From: Gemmatimonadota bacterium
GTDB lineage: Bacteria > Latescibacterota > UBA2968 > GCA-2709665
Direction of reading: 5' to 3'
Length of the DNA: 64,000 nucleotides
Assembly (NCBI GenBank): GCA_028877215.1
Contig: JAPPFJ010000019.1
Coordinates: 34,581-98,580, forward strand
Positions 61,767 through 64,000 of this stretch are shown here, piece by piece. Position 1 is the first letter of the stretch. Each line of letters opens with the position of its first letter. Below the pieces are notes generated by a model that saw only the letters and a list, made by a program, of their open reading frames with translations, was not told the origin of the DNA and searched no databases. The position numbers and the translations under genes are program-made.

Positions 61767-63020
61767 TCACGCTGCATTTCCGGTATTCAGCTCATCGGCG
61801 TGCGCTCCCACCTTCTCAAATGCCAGGCACACCTCCTTCATCCTCTCCTCGGTCGCCAGCAATGCCCGCTGGGACAGCCAGATCCGATCTGCACTCGCCG
61901 CTTCCACGTTGGGCAGATGAAGATTTCTATAGTCGGGCGATTCATCCATCGTGGTCCATGCGTAGGGCCTATACGCGCCGGCCTTCCAGTCGTTCTGAAA
62001 CAGGGGATTCCGATAGACCGGCTCGGTATAGCCGCCGCTGGCGGGCACCCCCTCCGCTCGGAGCGCCTGAAGAAACCGCTCCCGGGATACCCCCTCGAAT
62101 TCGTCCGGCGCGTACCTGGCGCTGTAAATGTGCCAGCTCGCACGGGTCGCTTCCGGCAACCGCCTGACCGGTTCAATTCCGTCGAACCGCGACAGCGTCC
62201 GACTCAGCATGGCCGCGTTCTGTTCACGAATGTCCGTCTGTTGGCGGACCCTCTTCAGCTGGCACAGCAGAATCGCAGCCGTGAAGTCGGTCATGCGATG
62301 GTTGCCTCCCCAGCGCATCTCCGCCGGCGCCCGATCGAAACGGGAACGGCCCGAGTTGATCACGCACCCGATCCGGTCGGCGACCTCTTCGTCGTTGGTC
62401 AACGCGATGCCACCCTCTCCGGAAGTGATATTCTTGCTCTGCTGAAAACTGAAGCCCGATGCCAGACCCCAGCTGCCGAGACCCTTTTCCATGTACGTCG
62501 CCCCCCAGCCGTGACAGGCATCTTCCAGCACGACCAGACCGTGCCGGTCCGCAATGGTCTGAATCCGCCTCATGTCGCATGCCAACCCGCCAAAATGCAC
62601 GACCATGATCGCCTTCGTTCGGGGGGTAATCGCGGCCTCGATCGCGTCCGGGTCGATATTGTCGGTATCCGGCGCGATGTCCGCGAACGTTACCGTCGCG
62701 CCCGCCGCCAGAATACCCATACACGTGCCGTGAAAGGTGAACGGACTGGTGATCACCTCGTCGCCGACGCCGATCTCAGCACCCCGGCAGGCAGCCTCCA
62801 GCGCATTGGTGCCCCCGCTGCATACCAGGCCGAACCCGGCATCCTGAAAGCGGGCGAACGTCTCCTCCAGTTCGCGGCACTTCGGACCGTAGTTCCAGTT
62901 CCTGCTGTGCAACACGTCCATCAGCAGAGACGCTTCGGCCCGGTCAAACCGCGGCCATGGATCCGCATCGTCCCGGGTAACTGCGGGCTCTCCACCAAAC
63001 AGTGCGAGTCGGCTGGACAT
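61767..63020 (-). CDS. DegT/DnrJ/EryC1/StrS family aminotransferase
   Basis: 417 residues from ATG 63020; AGGGG lies 6 nt upstream, better than GTG 63023. PLP fold type I: SGGTNALEAACRGAEI (phosphate binding, about 70-85), VLEDACHGWGA (Asp about 165) and SFQQSKNITSGEGG with the PLP lysine (about 196). The C-terminal region WHIYSARYAPDEFEG follows the family. Typically transaminates keto-sugar nucleotides, or acts as a dehydratase. First gene of the operon DegT - aldolase - beta-helix. Confidence 0.9.
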   Translation of the reverse strand: MSSRLALFGGEPAVTRDDADPWPRFDRAEASLLMDVLHSRNWNYGPKCRELEETFARFQDAGFGLVCSGGTNALEAACRGAEIGVGDEVITSPFTFHGTCMGILAAGATVTFADIAPDTDNIDPDAIEAAITPRTKAIMVVHFGGLACDMRRIQTIADRHGLVVLEDACHGWGATYMEKGLGSWGLASGFSFQQSKNITSGEGGIALTNDEEVADRIGCVINSGRSRFDRAPAEMRWGGNHRMTDFTAAILLCQLKRVRQQTDIREQNAAMLSRTLSRFDGIEPVRRLPEATRASWHIYSARYAPDEFEGVSRERFLQALRAEGVPASGGYTEPVYRNPLFQNDWKAGAYRPYAWTTMDESPDYRNLHLPNVEAASADRIWLSQRALLATEERMKEVCLAFEKVGAHADELNTGNAA

Positions 63021-63325
63021 CACATGCCCCTAAAACAGGAAAATTCAGCGTTGCATTACGGGCAGGTCGGACATAGATTTCGAGGTACCCGAGGTTATTC
63101 TCAATTCGAAAGAAAATAACCGTTAAATCGCCCACAAAAACCCGAATGCGGGTAGAGGGTAGAGGTGAGACGGTAGAAGAAGCCATTGCCAATATGTTCC
63201 TCCGACTCGCCTGCGGCATGACAAGAAATCTTGCACGGCATGTTATCTCTACCCTCTCCCGTCTTCCTTCTCACCAGGTGGTGCGCCGGGGTGTGGTTAA
63301 ACTTCATTGAGAACGGAGCGAATTC
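63021..63325. other. Divergent intergenic region
   Basis: About 305 bp between the aminotransferase (-) and Nudix (+) genes. A purine-rich GGGTAGAGGGTAGAGGTGAG at about 63147 faces a pyrimidine-rich CTCTACCCTCTCCCGTCTTC at about 63247; this is an imperfect inverted arrangement about 100 bp apart. Confidence 0.5.
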
Positions 63326-63949
63326 ATGAGAGTCAAAGTCAGCAACCGGTCCACGCCGTACGCATTTCATTCGCCCCACGGGCAGGTGCTCTTCCGCATG
63401 GAAGAAGCCGAGGTTTCACACGAGCGTTTTGACGGCCGAATGAGCCCAACGTCCGTACGTGTGAATTTCAGCAGAGGCGACAGCGTTGCGGTACTCCTGT
63501 ACGCGGGGGACACCGATGAGATCGTACTGGTCGAACAGTTCCGCTATCCCGTATATGCGAGCCACCCGGAATCGGAGCGGGCGGAGCGCGGCTGGATCCT
63601 GGAAACAGTCGCCGGCATCAAGGACGCCGGGGGACCCGACGTGGCCAGGCGCGAATTGCTGGAAGAAACGGGATACGCGCTCAGCGGCGCCCTGGAGCAT
63701 CTCACGACCGCTTACGTCAGTCCCGGCGGAACGTCGGAACGCGTCGAACTCTATCTGGCCCACGTAAGTAAACTGGAAGGCATCCGGAAGCACGCAGGGC
63801 TGGAAGCCGAAACGGAAGACATCCGTACGCACACCATCCCGTTTGCGGAGGCCCTTCGCATGGTGGCAGACGGACGGATTGTGGACTCGAAGACGATTAT
63901 CGCGCTCTACATGCTCAAAGAGCGGTTAGAGGGAAGACGGGAAACTTAA
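63326..63949 (+). CDS. Nudix hydrolase (ADP-ribose pyrophosphatase-like)
   Basis: 207 residues. N-terminal beta-strands, then VLVEQFRYPVYAS typical of NudF/ADP-ribose pyrophosphatase, the Nudix helix ARRELLEETGY (RELLEE catalytic) and SPGGTSERVELYLAHV, the substrate-side motif of the subfamily. The loop before REL reads GIKDAGGPDVARREL: compared with GX5EX7REUXEE, the first Glu is missing and the spacing is two residues short. Catalytic Glu residues are intact. It would hydrolyse ADP-ribose or a sugar nucleotide. Ends 51 bp before the window edge. Confidence 0.85.
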   Translation: MRVKVSNRSTPYAFHSPHGQVLFRMEEAEVSHERFDGRMSPTSVRVNFSRGDSVAVLLYAGDTDEIVLVEQFRYPVYASHPESERAERGWILETVAGIKDAGGPDVARRELLEETGYALSGALEHLTTAYVSPGGTSERVELYLAHVSKLEGIRKHAGLEAETEDIRTHTIPFAEALRMVADGRIVDSKTIIALYMLKERLEGRRET

Positions 63950-64000
63950 GAAGCTGTCTTAAAATTCCCAGCGGTCTTCGCGCGGCTGCAAAAGCGCCGG
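63950..64000. other. Window-end sequence after Nudix gene
   Basis: AAGCTGTCTTAAAATTCCC and GGTCTTCGCGCGGCTGC resemble the left end of another intergenic element, but it is cut by the edge and cannot be assigned. Confidence 0.3.

Noticed and set aside
61206..63119. 637-residue open frame on the + strand
   Set aside because: Opposite the DegT aminotransferase and HpaI genes, which carry intact catalytic motifs; antisense artefact.

Overview
The window comes from an uncultivated, GC-rich bacterium. Tandem secreted WD40 proteins with dockerin-like tails, a GWxTD-type TPR protein, two sulfatase-fold enzymes, an M81 (MlrC-type) protein, a creatininase-family enzyme, two HpcH/HpaI aldolases and a complete selA-selB-tRNA-Sec cluster together suggest a Latescibacterota or Poribacteria-like lineage of the FCB-associated candidate phyla. 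This placement is inferred from gene content; no phylogenetic marker was compared.

Layout. (1) Positions 1-8436, all + strand: a probable operon for acidic polysaccharide use, with a left-handed beta-helix protein (cut at the edge), two heparinase II/III-fold proteins, a beta-propeller protein, a DapA/NanA-family lyase and a duplicated DUF5069-like protein. (2) 8437-31627: the main accessory locus. Nine tandem paralogous genes each encode a Sec-exported protein with 14 or 15 WD40 blades (130 blades in total) and a paired EF-hand/dockerin-like tail. They are separated by related leader cassettes carrying an AAAGGAGGTGAT box. A 1.6 kb gene-free stretch with a strong promoter, two orphan leader cassettes and an approximately 71-bp minisatellite precedes them. 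Near-identical patches between copies and one- or two-blade internal duplications indicate ongoing recombination. (3) 32191-36222, - strand: TrmH/SpoU methyltransferase, Gfo/Idh/MocA oxidoreductase, creatininase-family and M81 proteins. (4) 36636-40788, + strand: a CBS protein followed by korA and a korB fused to two CBS domains, closed by a strong terminator. (5) 40929-44447, - strand: DUF309, M14-type deacylase, sulfatase-fold enzyme and S1/P1-like nuclease. (6) 44748-48276, - strand: selA-selB-tRNA-Sec. (7) 48492-53744: GWxTD/TPR protein, galU, a charged hypothetical protein and mazG. (8) 53813-63949: an ornithine cyclodeaminase family protein; a divergent enolase-superfamily dehydratase / sulfatase / aldolase operon; DUF2089 and a membrane protein; a - strand DegT / HpaI aldolase / beta-helix operon; and a Nudix hydrolase.

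Three copies plus one solitary end of a MITE-like element of about 150-160 bp lie directly at or inside gene 3' ends (korA, galU, mazG) or upstream of a gene (S1/P1-like).

Functionally, most metabolic genes point to scavenging sulfated or uronic-acid-rich glycans: lyases and sulfatase-fold enzymes remove decorations, dehydratases make 2-keto-3-deoxy acids, and class I/II aldolases cleave them to central metabolites. The 2-oxoacid:ferredoxin oxidoreductase fits reductive or anaerobic oxidation of 2-oxoacids. The WD40 array is the strongest candidate for an undescribed system: a secreted, recombination-diversified repertoire of beta-propeller binding proteins.
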